DNA of 64,000 nucleotides from Burhinus oedicnemus (taxonomy: Eukaryota > Chordata > Aves > Charadriiformes > Burhinidae): positions 3,921,601 through 3,985,600 of the forward strand of contig VFFE01007669.1 in the NCBI GenBank assembly GCA_008921705.1, read 5' to 3'. This document shows positions 42,601 to 51,500 of this stretch, piece by piece. The notes under the pieces were generated by a model. It was not told the DNA's origin and ran no database searches. It saw only the letters and a program-made list of their open reading frames with translations. The position numbers and the translations under genes were made by a program. Each line of letters begins with the position of its first letter. The first letter of the stretch is position 1.

Positions 42601-43945
42601 TTCTTCCTTGCTTGCATCTTGAGGAAATCAAAGTAAGCATAATTCCCCAAAGGGGCTTGCTACGTCTGTTATCAATCTCAACATAAGGTCATATCAAAAC
42701 AAGATCCAGCCAATTCAAATGCATAGAATTGCAGGATCCAGTTTTAGAATTGTTTCTTCCACATCTCTTCAAATGGGAAGGCTAAAATCCTATCTGGTGA
42801 CCTTTTAAATGTTTTTGGGTTTTAGTGCTGCTGAAAAAATCTATTCTAAATCTTTCTTTTGAGTCTTTTCTTGCCATTTTGCCTCTGGAAGCTGCACGGT
42901 ATGTATCCCCTATAGTGCTAGTAATCTCTGTCAGTTTTCCTTTCTCATTAGATTACTAGGCTGCATTTTGGACAGGCAAGATCTGTGACTAAAATGAGGT
43001 TCATGGGTTTCTTCTGGCATAAGGCAAATTATTGTTAATAATCAACAGTAGGATTTGAGTGTTTCGGGGTGGGGGGGAAGTGTCTTAACTTCAGTCTCCA
43101 AAATATACCTGTATTTTAGCATACACGTGCGATGTTGAATGTCCTGTATTTTGTTAAATAAATATTTCCTTGGACACAGAGGAAATAAATACCTGTTACT
43201 GGTCTGTCAAATGACTGTATTTGGGGAACTTTGGATGTCGATCCTTAAAAAGCTTTATTTACACCTAATGCTGTTCAGAGTTCCACAGAGGGTGAGGGGT
43301 GCCGTCTGTAACTTGGAATCGGGTACTGCCACCTGCTGATCAAAAATCCAAGTGTACCGTTTACTTAGCAAATACACTTTTTAATAATACACTTTAAAAT
43401 CCTTAATATTAAAAATTATTAAGCAGTTACTGAATATAAATTCCTCTTGTACAAGAAGAGCTAGAAAAATATTTTGAGAGTACTACTTATTATGTTATTT
43501 GCTGGAAATTCTCAGGTGTCTGTGTGTTTGTAAAATGCAATGAGAAGCTGTTATTTCACACCCGAACAAGAGTAGGCCCTTGTTTCCTTACTTACCTTGT
43601 TACCCAGATGATTATTTATAATGCTCTTGAGGACTTAGGTCCTTATTTTTCAAATAAACCGACTATCTTGCAGCAAAGTGAGTAACACTTTCTTAAACTG
43701 TTCATGCACAAGCACCATTTACAGTGCTGTTGGGAAGATTAACGATGAGGTATTTTCTTTTTTTCTCTCCCGCAAAGGCTTTGGGAGTTTCCAGTCAAAA
43801 TGACCGATCAACAATAAAGAAAAAAATTAAGGATATTAGAAAAACACAAGAAAAACTGGAAAAGCAGAAGGAAAAGGTTCAAAAGAAGGAGAGAGAAGTT
43901 CGCAAGACTGGCAGAGTGGTAGCCACTCTTGAATCAAGCTGCTAA
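2049..43945 (+). CDS. PPP1R9A-like: Neurabin-family protein, third PPP1R9 paralogue (neurabin-1-like), 18 coding exons
   Basis: Neurabins are actin-binding scaffolds that bring protein phosphatase 1 to the cytoskeleton and synapses. The 18 exons listed separately join in frame to 1373 residues. Visible in order: an N-terminal actin-binding-type region (1-200, opening [20 protein letters not shown]), the PP1-docking motif KVKF (528-531) and the conserved PP1-wrapping segment after it, a PDZ domain (about 578-664), an acidic stretch (698-706), a coiled coil (about 745-885), a Ser/Pro-rich linker, a basic block [18 protein letters not shown], the motif [12 protein letters not shown], a SAM domain (about 1274-1340) and a basic helix. 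The start at 2049 is chosen because MMKTE and [10 protein letters not shown] match the family start; the in-frame ORF extends upstream to 1974 only through a TTG. The PDZ and coiled coil resemble both neurabin-1 and spinophilin, and the N-terminal linker matches neither. PDK1 next door rules out the usual PPP1R9A locus. The family call is near certain; paralogue status is an inference. Confidence 0.93.
8081..8964. repeat. Near-perfect inverted repeat (two ~90-bp arms, ~0.7-kb spacer)
   Basis: The arm at 8081-8172 is the reverse complement of the arm at 8874-8964. Over 8087-8172 I count two mismatches, one in the A run near 8135 and one near 8151. Both arms contain CAGAACAGAAGACGTATGAT and CTTGAGCTGAAAGTGCT in opposite orientation. 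Similarity stops sharply after AAGTGCT on the inner side and fades near GTAAAA on the outer side. No clear target-site duplication and no coding sequence in the spacer. In RNA the arms would pair into a long hairpin. Confidence 0.85.
13940..14372 (-). mobile_element. CR1 LINE 3' fragment (antisense to the host gene)
   Basis: Reading the - strand, this is the 3' end of a chicken-repeat-1 LINE: the C-terminal part of ORF2 (open for 115 codons, 14022-14369, with [20 protein letters not shown]), the 3' UTR and the CR1 terminal octamer repeat (ATTCTGTG ATTCTATG on the - strand, at about 13941-13956). It is 5'-truncated as usual and sits in coding intron 1. Typical of bird genomes. Confidence 0.93.
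16188..16320 (+). CDS. PPP1R9A-like: Neurabin-like coding exon 2 (PP1-wrapping segment)
   Basis: Acceptor TTTCATAG at 16187. It encodes [20 protein letters not shown] and the following helix up to FPVEIEK, nearly identical to the PP1-binding region of neurabin-1 and spinophilin. It ends in phase 1 with a weak donor, AAAG|GTGCAA. Confidence 0.95.
16826..16946 (+). CDS. PPP1R9A-like: Neurabin-like coding exon 3 (PDZ, first half)
   Basis: Acceptor CCCTTAG at 16825. Encodes the PDZ carboxylate loop [14 protein letters not shown] followed by [20 protein letters not shown]. Donor CG|GTGAGT, phase 2. Confidence 0.96.
17469..17573 (+). CDS. PPP1R9A-like: Neurabin-like coding exon 4 (PDZ, second half)
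   Basis: Acceptor CTTTACAG at 17468. Encodes [20 protein letters not shown] and the last PDZ helix. Donor AG|GTACGT, phase 2. Confidence 0.96.
17751..17871 (+). CDS. PPP1R9A-like: Neurabin-like coding exon 5 (PDZ end)
   Basis: Acceptor TTCTTCTGCAG at 17750. Encodes [20 protein letters not shown] and the family segment TLEQER. Compared with neurabin-1 and spinophilin, a few residues are missing between TLEQER and EQHY. Donor CAG|GTAAAA, phase 0. Confidence 0.95.
18350..18493 (+). CDS. PPP1R9A-like: Neurabin-like coding exon 6 (acidic linker)
   Basis: Acceptor TTTTGTCAG at 18349. Begins with an acidic run rich in Asp and Tyr ([12 protein letters not shown]), then the family motif [12 protein letters not shown]. 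48 codons, donor GAG|GTGTGG, phase 0. Confidence 0.93.
20342..20395 (+). CDS. PPP1R9A-like: Neurabin-like coding exon 7 (coiled coil start)
   Basis: Short 54-nt exon after acceptor TTGTTTCAG, encoding [18 protein letters not shown], the start of the coiled coil (neurabin-1 has QIKHAVTEAE here). Donor AAG|GTAAGT, phase 0. Confidence 0.94.
22171..22400 (+). CDS. PPP1R9A-like: Neurabin-like coding exon 8 (coiled coil)
   Basis: Acceptor ATCTTTCCAG at 22170. Encodes the coiled-coil core, including [20 protein letters not shown], typical of the family. Donor AA|GTAAGT, phase 2. Confidence 0.96.
24061..24157 (+). CDS. PPP1R9A-like: Neurabin-like coding exon 9 (coiled coil)
   Basis: Acceptor TTTCACCAG at 24060. 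Encodes [20 protein letters not shown], closer to the matching spinophilin stretch (EIEFLKKE) than to neurabin-1. Donor AAA|GTAAAG, phase 0, followed by an intron of only 80 nt. Confidence 0.9.
24238..24427 (+). CDS. PPP1R9A-like: Neurabin-like coding exon 10 (coiled coil end and linker)
   Basis: Acceptor TTCTTGCAG at 24237. Begins [12 protein letters not shown], matching the stretch where human spinophilin ends (ISELEGNLQ), then continues into an acidic linker that spinophilin lacks. Donor CTG|GTAAGT, phase 1. Confidence 0.92.
25265..25416 (+). CDS. PPP1R9A-like: Neurabin-like coding exon 11 (SAMD14-like block)
   Basis: Acceptor TTTGTTGCAG at 25264. Encodes [20 protein letters not shown] then [12 protein letters not shown]. 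The pattern matches the N-terminus of SAMD14 (ARLDSSLHKARAQL...RPSRSRLRDS) and the neurabin-1 segment KTRAQLSVKNRRQRPSRTRL. Donor CAG|GTACTG, phase 0. Confidence 0.92.
25633..25897 (+). repeat. Intronic repeat, copy 1
   Basis: Two blocks here recur about 1.1-1.25 kb downstream. GAAATACGCTTATCTATCTT followed by AATTCCTTCATCT (from 25698) matches 26811, and AGTAAAG...CTAGCAC.TTTCTG.AAAACA (25829-25860) matches 27075-27106. The copy lies in the intron after exon 11. Confidence 0.7.
26232..26565 (+). CDS. PPP1R9A-like: Neurabin-like coding exon 12 (Ser/Pro-rich linker)
   Basis: Acceptor TTGTTGAAG at 26231 has a poor pyrimidine tract, but the frame stays open for 334 nt and phases match both neighbours (0 in, 1 out). 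The product is a disordered Ser/Thr/Pro-rich linker ending in Lys-rich [10 protein letters not shown] recognise no domain in it. Confidence 0.85.
26566..29421 (+). other. PPP1R9A-like: Coding intron 12
   Basis: AT-rich; holds repeat copy 2 and short A/T runs (27628-27651, 28489-28500). No exon found; the phases of exons 12 and 13 already agree, so none is required. Confidence 0.6.
26743..27135 (+). repeat. Intronic repeat, copy 2
   Basis: Direct-orientation partner of 25633-25897, in the intron after exon 12. Starts AAGTATGGAAGTTTATTGTG; the order of shared blocks is kept, with an extra stretch of about 130 bp before the second block. Either a tandem duplication around exon 12 or two insertions of one interspersed repeat. 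Confidence 0.7.
29422..29509 (+). CDS. PPP1R9A-like: Neurabin-like coding exon 13 (basic block, NAGNAG acceptor)
   Basis: Two tandem acceptors, AAG at 29421 and CAG at 29424, follow a pyrimidine tract. They give AEEKKNEDK or EEKKNEDK in the same frame. The exon ends [12 protein letters not shown], like the SAMD14 segment RRKFLDLG. Donor GG|GTAAGA, phase 2. Confidence 0.88.
30569..30640 (+). CDS. PPP1R9A-like: Neurabin-like coding exon 14 (72-nt phase-symmetric exon)
   Basis: Acceptor TTTCACTTCAG at 30568. Encodes [20 protein letters not shown], continuing the basic block that in SAMD14 and neurabin-1 is linked to actin capping protein binding. Phase 2 in and out, so it could be skipped without a frameshift. 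Donor CAG|GTGGTT. Confidence 0.9.
31212..31407 (+). CDS. PPP1R9A-like: Neurabin-like coding exon 15 (PFSWF motif)
   Basis: Acceptor CTTATTTCAG at 31211. Encodes [20 protein letters not shown] and then [12 protein letters not shown], matching SAMD14 LPFSWFTDSGK. Donor AAG|GTAAAG, phase 0. Confidence 0.92.
31408..37160 (+). other. PPP1R9A-like: Coding intron 15
   Basis: 5.7 kb, no supported exon. Contains the short CR1 at 36203-36396, a pyrimidine-rich tract at 34579-34617 and a T tract at 34976-34992. Confidence 0.6.
36203..36396 (-). mobile_element. Short CR1 LINE 3' fragment
   Basis: On the - strand it carries the end of CR1 ORF2 ([20 protein letters not shown]), the UTR with GACCTTTAAAGGTCATCTAG on the + strand, and the terminal ATTCTATGATT. 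Strongly 5'-truncated, in coding intron 15. Confidence 0.92.
37161..37277 (+). CDS. PPP1R9A-like: Neurabin-like coding exon 16 (39-codon cassette-like exon)
   Basis: Acceptor TTGTTTGCAG at 37160 and strong donor GAG|GTGAGT. 117 nt, phase 0 on both sides. Product [20 protein letters not shown] and following; no domain recognised. The symmetry makes it a candidate alternative exon. Confidence 0.88.
37278..42195 (+). other. PPP1R9A-like: Coding intron 16
   Basis: 4.9 kb with no exon or recognised repeat. Open frames up to 85 codons show no conservation that I can recognise. Confidence 0.55.
42196..42384 (+). CDS. PPP1R9A-like: Neurabin-like coding exon 17 (SAM domain)
   Basis: Acceptor TTGGTTAG at 42195. 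Encodes most of a SAM domain: [20 protein letters not shown], the central [18 protein letters not shown] and SEKLK. Neurabin-1 has EWSVQQVSHWLMSLNLEQY. Donor AAG|GTATGT, phase 0. Confidence 0.96.
42385..43777 (+). other. PPP1R9A-like: Coding intron 17 (splits the SAM domain)
   Basis: 1.4 kb, nothing recognised. The intron falls between SEKLK and ALGVS inside the SAM domain. Confidence 0.65.
43778..43945 (+). CDS. PPP1R9A-like: Neurabin-like coding exon 18 (SAM end, basic C-terminal helix, stop)
   Basis: Acceptor CTCCCGCAAAG at 43777. Encodes [20 protein letters not shown], a Lys/Glu-rich helix ([19 protein letters not shown]) and a terminus ending ESSC; TAA at 43943. The terminal residues differ from neurabin-1. 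Confidence 0.96.
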   Translation, partial: ALGVSSQNDRSTIKKKIKDIRKTQEKLEKQKEKVQKKEREVRKTGRVVATLESSC

Positions 43946-45295
43946 AATGACCCTGTTTTATTTTAGCGCAGACTTGCTTCATCTTGAGGAAGTTCAGCGG
44001 ATTTGTATATAATTGTACAATTGAGGGAGGAGGGAAAGTGCAACAGTTTAACATAGGTGTTTTTTTACTTTTTAATTATGGTCCCTCCCCATTACAACCC
44101 AATAAAATGAAATAACGTTTTCAGGTTTTTTTATTCCTAGTTGACTCTGCCTGTACTAATAGACAATAATTTACCTTTCTGCCTTAAGTAATATTTGTGC
44201 TTCTGAGACCTCATATGCCCTTTTCATTGAAATTGATGTTTGTGAAAAGTAGAATACTGTATTAAAAATCATTCCAATATTAGTCAACTAGCAATTGATA
44301 GAGTTGAATCTGATAGAGGGACAATAGAAAAATCCTGCCATCAAATTCAGTCTGTGATAGTCTGTTTATCTGTTGCCACTAAAGATGTATAGTAAAAATT
44401 AAGTTTAAGAAAATGGTAATGTCAAATTAATTTAAAAAGAAAGCATGTATTTCAAATCTATGGATTATTTTGTTTAAATTCTTGTATTTCTGGGATTTTC
44501 ATTCCAAGTTCACTGTAGTAGCACATTGTTTTTGAATTCTATGTGTTGCAATTTACTGAGACAATAACAAGAAATATTAAGTAGTTTTCACAAACTACAT
44601 ATACTAAGTTTTCTGTACACTACCCATATGGTGTTGGGACAAGGTTTAAACCTATAAATAAGATCTTTTTTAACCTATTTTCCTAAATAATGCATAGTTT
44701 TATAGATTTATGCTATGAGTAAGATCAATTTGCAATACATGTATTTCTCTTTTCTACCTGCTACAAGATTTTTGCGGACCAAATTTATATATTTGCTAAT
44801 TTTAAACGATACTGTTTTTCAAACTTAAAATACTGAGGGAAGAATTGTAGGAAAAATTATCACTGAAGCACTGGGTTTCTGCATGGTATTTAAATGTTCG
44901 ATTGTAGACTACAGATTACTTCTCTTTAAAGGAGGATTTGATTCTCAGAATAGTTTAGAACATGAATTGGTGTTTTGTATATTTACATACTATTTTCTAG
45001 AGATACTACAACAGCACTTCCTTTAATTAGATTATTCCAGAAATATTGACTAGCTTAAATATCAATTCCACCATAGAATGGACTAGAACAAAACTTACAT
45101 AATTCGTTTATGTGGACCAAGTTCTCCTTTAAATCTATGGACTGTTTTTCATTTTAATTAAATGAATGAACTTCATTGTTGGTGTTTCACAGGTTTTTTT
45201 TGTTTAAATGTCTTATGAATTTCAGCAAAAGGACGGTGTGGAAATGCTTCTGCACACTGTGCATTTCCAAAATAAAGTTTGAAAATCTTGTTAAT
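43946..45295 (+). other. PPP1R9A-like: 3' UTR of the neurabin-like gene with two poly(A) signals
   Basis: AT-rich, no coding signal. AATAAA occurs at 44101-44106 (short form) and 45271-45276 (long form). A Pumilio-type TGTATATA element is at 44005-44012. The true cleavage sites are inferred. Confidence 0.6.
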
Positions 45296-45537
45296 AATTA
45301 CTTTTAAAAAGAGGCTCAATTTTCAGTTTTGTGCATTAAGAAACAATTCTTGGGTCAAGATTTAACTTATTTACTTTGTTTCCAGTAGCTTTGAGTTTGT
45401 ACTCCAAGCTTACAGACCTTGAACCAGAGAGGAATGCTGCCCTACTGATAAAAGAGAAGGGAATTAAAAGTACGGAATGATCAAATGCTTAGGATCACAC
45501 AAGTAAAACCACCCTTTGATTAATTCAGTCAATGAAG

Positions 45538-48396
45538 TTTATTTCTCAGTTAAGTGCTTTCAGCTAGAACAGCGAATATTGATACAACCATGTATTACCT
45601 TTTTCCTTTGAGCCCACTGACCCGAATGTTGTACCCTGCAAAGAGTTTGTTTCGCAGAAGGGGACTAACGGAAATAATGGTTTCAAAGGTTTGCCTGTGT
45701 GCTGAGCTGTTGTGGTTTAGTTAAACAGGGGCCATAGCAGGGATAATAAACTCACCTGGCACCTGAGCGTAAGAACATTATCACAGACCACAGCATTTAA
45801 CATCTGTCAGATGCTAAACAAGAAGACTGGCTCCATGGAACTAGTTTAGTACCAAGCCACACAATCACCCAACTGAAAGTTTAATTTTTAAAATAGTTTT
45901 AATGAATAAACAGTTATTCTTTCAAAAAATTAAGTTAATACAAACCAAGATTAATCTTACAGTGCACGGCTGAGCTAGTGTACTGATTTTCTACAGTGAT
46001 TCACTTCAACTTAACCAGTGTGCTAGTGCTGACTTCAGTAATGAAAATATTAAACACAAAAATTATCTTCTGAACTTCTATTTAAATCAGAAGTAATCAA
46101 AGATCAAACTTGTAAGTAGGGTTAAACATTATAGAACAAAATACTACTACATTGGTGTTTTCACCTCAATCATTTTGGGTGGTGGGTGAGGAGACAGTTA
46201 CAAATATAGTTGCACAGGAAGTTGTTCTAATAATCAGAATTCAATCAGTAGCTAGCTGAGAACATGAAAGAGGTTCTAGTTCAGTAATACCCCATGAACT
46301 ACTTTAACGGACTTTCTAGGAAACGAACTGTGTTAGCATTTCATCAGAACCATCTCTTGTAGTTCTCTGATATTACCAAAGTCAGTTCAATTAAGTTAGT
46401 TCAACATTCAAAACAGCATAAAAGCTAGAAAGTTCAGCTGCAGAGTTGAGGTTTTTAAAATCCCTTGCTGTAACTTTCAGCTTTAGTTTAGCAAAAGCAA
46501 TAGCAGCAAGCATCCCCTCTAACTTTTGTACAGGCCCCATTTTACAATGCACATACATCCTCTTGCAGGGCTGAAGAAGAGAACAGCTATAGATTCTCCT
46601 TGCTTGTAGCCATGCAGATTGAAAGGTATGTATGTCAGTCACTACCTCACATCCTTGTAAAGAAGAAAAATAAGGACCTCTCCAAGTGCCCACAAGCTTG
46701 AGTGGAGCAGGTAACTGTACTGTTCCAGTGGCAAATAAGCTAGAATAATCCTCCCTCAGAGTGTCAGTCTAACTGTGTATACAGCCTGTTCTGTAAATCA
46801 CTCCTGTTAAAGTGACCTACGTTAGCCTGACCAGGGTATAAAACCATTTTAGTGTTTTGCAGAACCAGGCTAGGGAGGTAGCAGGTGATAAATCTTTCAT
46901 ATGGCTCAGCTACAACTAGAATAACATGACTTCAATTTCTAACCTACCAGCTCTTCCCTTCACTTGTGGTATCACCTTCTGCTCTATGCAGAGATGATAG
47001 TAAACTAGCAAAATTTAGGCTTATTCTTTCTGAGAGGGATTATGCGTGTCTGCTGCAGAACAAAAATCACAGAATTACATGCAATGAATTAACTGAGAAA
47101 AGGATTAGTTCTCAGTGTCTAACTGCATCACTCCTAAAATGTTCAGGAATGACAGGGATCGAGGTGCAACATCGGTGTGATTTGAACAAAGCTGGCACAA
47201 CAGGCATTAAAAGAAGTTGAATCCTTTATTAAAAGAAGGACTTTGTACCTGAAATGTAATACTCATTCCCCTAGCTTCCCCAGTATGTTTTGACAGTTTG
47301 CCTTTGACTGATAAACACTTTCGGCTTACCTTATTTATGCTATAGTGTGACTTCCAGTTACTACATAAACGAGGCCAGAAGCACATCACAAATACAAAGG
47401 TATTTTTCAAAAACTGTTAATTCCACTTTTTCTTAAATACTCCTGAGAAGGTAGTGTCTACTGCCAAAGTAATAGAGATGCCCTACTGAGAGCAAATTTT
47501 AAAAATCTGTTTATTAAAATAGTTTCCATTTACAGCTGCAACCTGACATACCCCAGAGTCTGAGATCTTACTAGAGCTAGAACACTAATACGGCATTTTG
47601 GTATGACCTACAGAAATATAAGCAAATGCAAGACAGCATATCTTTACTGTACACAAGCCAACACTATTTGCTAATTCACAATGATCATGGCAAGGTAAGT
47701 TTTTCACATGAATTAAATATTCACATTACAACCAAAGAAATATGACTGATACCTGAGATACATTATACCAGTGGTAGCAGCTAGATTTTTTTTTTTTTAT
47801 CCCTACAGACCTAAGTGTGATTTCTACAGCTAGAGAAGACCTTGATGTAGGCAAGGGGTCTAGGTAACACATCTAACTTTGCAAAATTAGGCTTCAACAT
47901 GCTTAAGATAAAAGAGAAAGTGCCATACAGGTGCAAAGGTATAACAACGAACTCCTCAGTATTTCTTGCATGAGTTTTTCATTAATCTATAACATTCTAT
48001 AATGGAAAAATGATCTGGTGAGCTTTTTCAATAGTTCTTCTATTAAAACAATTTTGTGATTATATGAATTAATACGTTTCTCACCAGATGATACAAAATA
48101 GATTGCATTGGTCCCTATAAAACCTGAAATCACTGCTCCCTTGATTTAGCTGCTGAAAGTAGTCATAAATAGAAAGTGGAACAAATTAAGTGTGACCTTC
48201 TCACTTAAAATTTAAAAGTGTGTACAGTTTGGGGTTTTTCTTGGGTTTTGTCTGGGGGTTTTTTATTCAAGAAAAGAGTTACTCTGCTTAAAATTATTTT
48301 CGCACATCAAATGTGGCTCAGCATCTTGGTGTAAATCAGGTCTTTTAAATTCCCTTTACAGACATACCTACTTCTTAGGAACTGTTGAGGAAAAAG
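45538..48396 (-). other. PDK1: PDK1 3' UTR and intergenic zone (extent uncertain)
   Basis: No coding signal. AATAAA on the - strand occurs at 48262-48267, 47510-47515, 47225-47230 and 45538-45543. If the last one is used, the two convergent transcripts end about 250 bp apart. The 100-codon open frame at 46391-46693 shows no family resemblance. Confidence 0.45.
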
Positions 48397-48537
48397 CTAT
48401 GTACTGCGAAAAGTGGTCATGTCCTTTGGCTCACTGCTTGGCACGCACCAATCATCTGCTTCATGGTTTGCTTTATAATGTTTCCAGGCTGCTTTGTTAT
48501 ATACAGGGAGTCTTTCAATTGATTCTGTTGATAAGGC
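48397..48537 (-). CDS. PDK1: PDK1 exon 11 (C-terminus)
   Basis: Acceptor CTTACAG. Encodes [40 protein letters not shown] and Thr; stop TAG at 48397-48399. The DW motif needed for dimer cross-tail contacts is present. Confidence 0.97.
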   Translation of the reverse strand, partial: ALSTESIERLPVYNKAAWKHYKANHEADDWCVPSSEPKDMTTFRST

Positions 48538-51500
48538 CTGTAAGTAGAGAAGACTATAGCTGACTTACTCTTTTTAATCAAAGTTATAGTAACAGAACAA
48601 GGAGTTCCATTAGCAGTTAGATTAGAGTTGCTGATAAATTTAAAATGGTAAAGTGTTACATCATACCTTTATGTAAATAACAGCATCTGTACCGTAGCCT
48701 TCTAAGGAATACAGTTTCAGGTCTCCTTGGAAGTACTGTGCATACAGACGTGATATGGGTAAGCCATAACCAAATCCAGCCTGGTCCAGGAGAAAAAGTG
48801 TATTTTCATTAATTGCATCAATCAGCGGTGTTTTGTGCTTTAACTTAATAGGTAAATAGACAGACTAAGCATGATGTTTGACAGTAAGACAAGGAGTTCA
48901 AATGTTAACTATTATGCCCCCCAGAAGTATTACACACCCCAGAAACAGAAGAATGCATGGATGATTGTGATTACAAGAAAACAGTTTTATTCCTTTGTCA
49001 GACAGGGCTAGTAGATAACCCTTCTTGTGTTATGGTAGCTTTTTCAAGAAGACGTGACACCATTAGAGAAAACTGTACTGAGTCTGTCTTATGCCTCATG
49101 GAGCTGCTAATCTTAAAAACACTGAGTACTTGTCAGATACATTTCATCATTGGTATATATAAAAAAGGCCCAAGAAGCAACATCTATGAATTTGTAGCTT
49201 ACGCTAAAATTCTGTCAAGCCCTGCCTTCAGTAGCAGGACATAGCCCAGAAGTGTTAAGTATATTTGGTTTTTTAATCTACTAAATTTTAGAGGTAATCT
49301 CTCAATGAACATACACAACACGTCTCTGTAAAGATCTAGTGTTTAGAGTCGCACAGTCATCCAAGAACACTATATACATTTAAAAAACACATTTTGAATG
49401 ATGCAATGTGAGAGAATAAATTCAGGAAAGCTGCTCAGAGCTTCTTACTGAGACCTAAAGCTTTATTTCTTGTGCATCTGTTACATTCACACAAGACCAA
49501 AGTAGCTTCTTCATATGCCCTGTCACATCTGCATACCTTCATCCTTGCTGGGTGATGGTACAACTGACTACACAGTACAAATGAAACTATGGACTTGATC
49601 CAAAATCATTGCTATAATTATTTTTCCTTTCATTCAGTGGCCACAAAAAGAATTCAGAGTCCTGTCCTTACTGCAGTGCACGCAGCATAGCTAAGTGTTC
49701 TGCTTGAGGTAGCTGATCTTTATACTTGCTAAAGAAAAACAGCATCTTGAACAAGTTTAAATAATTTCTAGGATTTTATGCAATTTTCCAGTTATTTCAG
49801 AAAAATATTTGAATTAAGCTGTAAGATCCAAATGGTGATACTCACTGTATCTATAAAATCAGTACTTCATAGCTTTGGCTATTTCTTTTGTGACAACTAA
49901 ACATATACAAGATGACAAGGTATAAAAGATTTGCATACCAAAGGTGTAGCTCTTGACGTCTCAACATGTGGACGTGGTGCTGTTGAATACATGTAGTTGA
50001 ACAGCCTGTCAATTTTCCTCATAGGAACACCTCCACCACGATCACTCATCTGGTACAAGAAGGAACATGTAGCATTATGTCCCTGAATACATTTTTATAA
50101 AAGACAGCTTCTCTCAAACAATGATCCAGAGAAAGCTCAGGTAAAAAAAGTTGTCCCTATTAAATTATGAGCTTTCTTAAATTCTCATCTCTCAGCTACA
50201 GCAATGACCAGAAAGAGATGAATCCTTTCATTCCTTATCCAAGCCATTTAAATTAAGTACTACCATAAGAAGCATTCATAATCTCTTGAAAGCAAGAAAA
50301 TTTTACTTAAATTGTGCATTGCTTGTATCTTGCTCATAACTCAATTTTGTCTGAAGTCAGCATCTATACCTTTTAGCAAATGCCAGGTTCTGTGTATTTT
50401 TATCTTTATTCCTCAGGAATACGGCCAGTTAAATACAATCTATTAAAACCTATTACTGAAGGCATAAGTCAGAAGAGGTTTTTTACTACGGTTTAGTTAG
50501 ACCTATGAAAAAGCCAGTGCTTGCAGTTGGTCTTCGAAATCCAATATGGATGTTGTACAGAAAAAGAACAAATTCCTCTGCAAACTGTACTTCAGGGAGG
50601 TTTGATTTGTATGGAATATACAATACTTATTTCCCTTTTTTCAGTTGTTTCACACCTGCACAGCTCTGTCATTGTCACGTAGAAAAAGCTGATGCTACAA
50701 TTGTATAAAGATGCTACTTCATTTTTAGTCACGGTTGCTTATAAACTAGGCAAGACATGAACGCGACAAAAGCATAGAATTCTATTGCAGAGCCTTCAGT
50801 GTGACTGTGCAACCTCTTCCGGAATTTCCTACACATGCAGTATGTGAAATTCCATAATGATCTTGTTACTTACATACTACATCATCACATACAATCTATT
50901 GTTGGAACCAGATCAGCAGCTAAGTTAGTAATACGCTGCCTATGACAGGGAAAAAAAACCTAATCAAAATAACCTTCAAAATAATCAAAAAAGTGGGTAC
51001 CTTCACAGTTAAATCCTCATTTCCCAACGTGACGTGCACATGAATTGGAGGATAAATGCATCGATCAGCATTATGTTCCATGGTGGCTCTCATTGCATTC
51101 TGCAATTTTCAAGTACAACTTAAACCCTGTTCTTGCCACTTCGGTATATTATCTTAAAACATCAATTTAGGAAAGTTATTTTTATCACATATTTCAGAAT
51201 CAGGATAAATGTATACGGTTTTAGAATATTTCTGGTTTATTCAGTATCAGTATTTATTTAGTTTATTAGACTAAACAGACTTCAAATATTTAATTTTTTG
51301 AGAACAAAAAAATATTTTAATGTACAGTTTTATTTGTAGAATTCTTTATAATGCAATATGACACAAAGATCAAGAAAAGTCTACGACTGAACTGCTTGAG
51401 GAAAGCTCTATAGGACCTGTTACACATTATACTAGATTTGAAGATGTCCCAAAAACTGTATCTCTTTGTCTCACTCTTGCTTTATTAACTAATGTCTTTA

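Noticed and set aside
2049..43945. Calling the gene PPP1R9A (true neurabin-1)
   Set aside because: The N-terminal linker and many coiled-coil positions differ strongly from neurabin-1, which is well conserved, and the neighbour is PDK1 rather than PON, ASB4 or PDK4.
46391..46693. 100-codon open frame on the - strand in the PDK1 3' region
   Set aside because: No resemblance to known proteins, ordinary AT-rich composition and a position within the likely 3' UTR.
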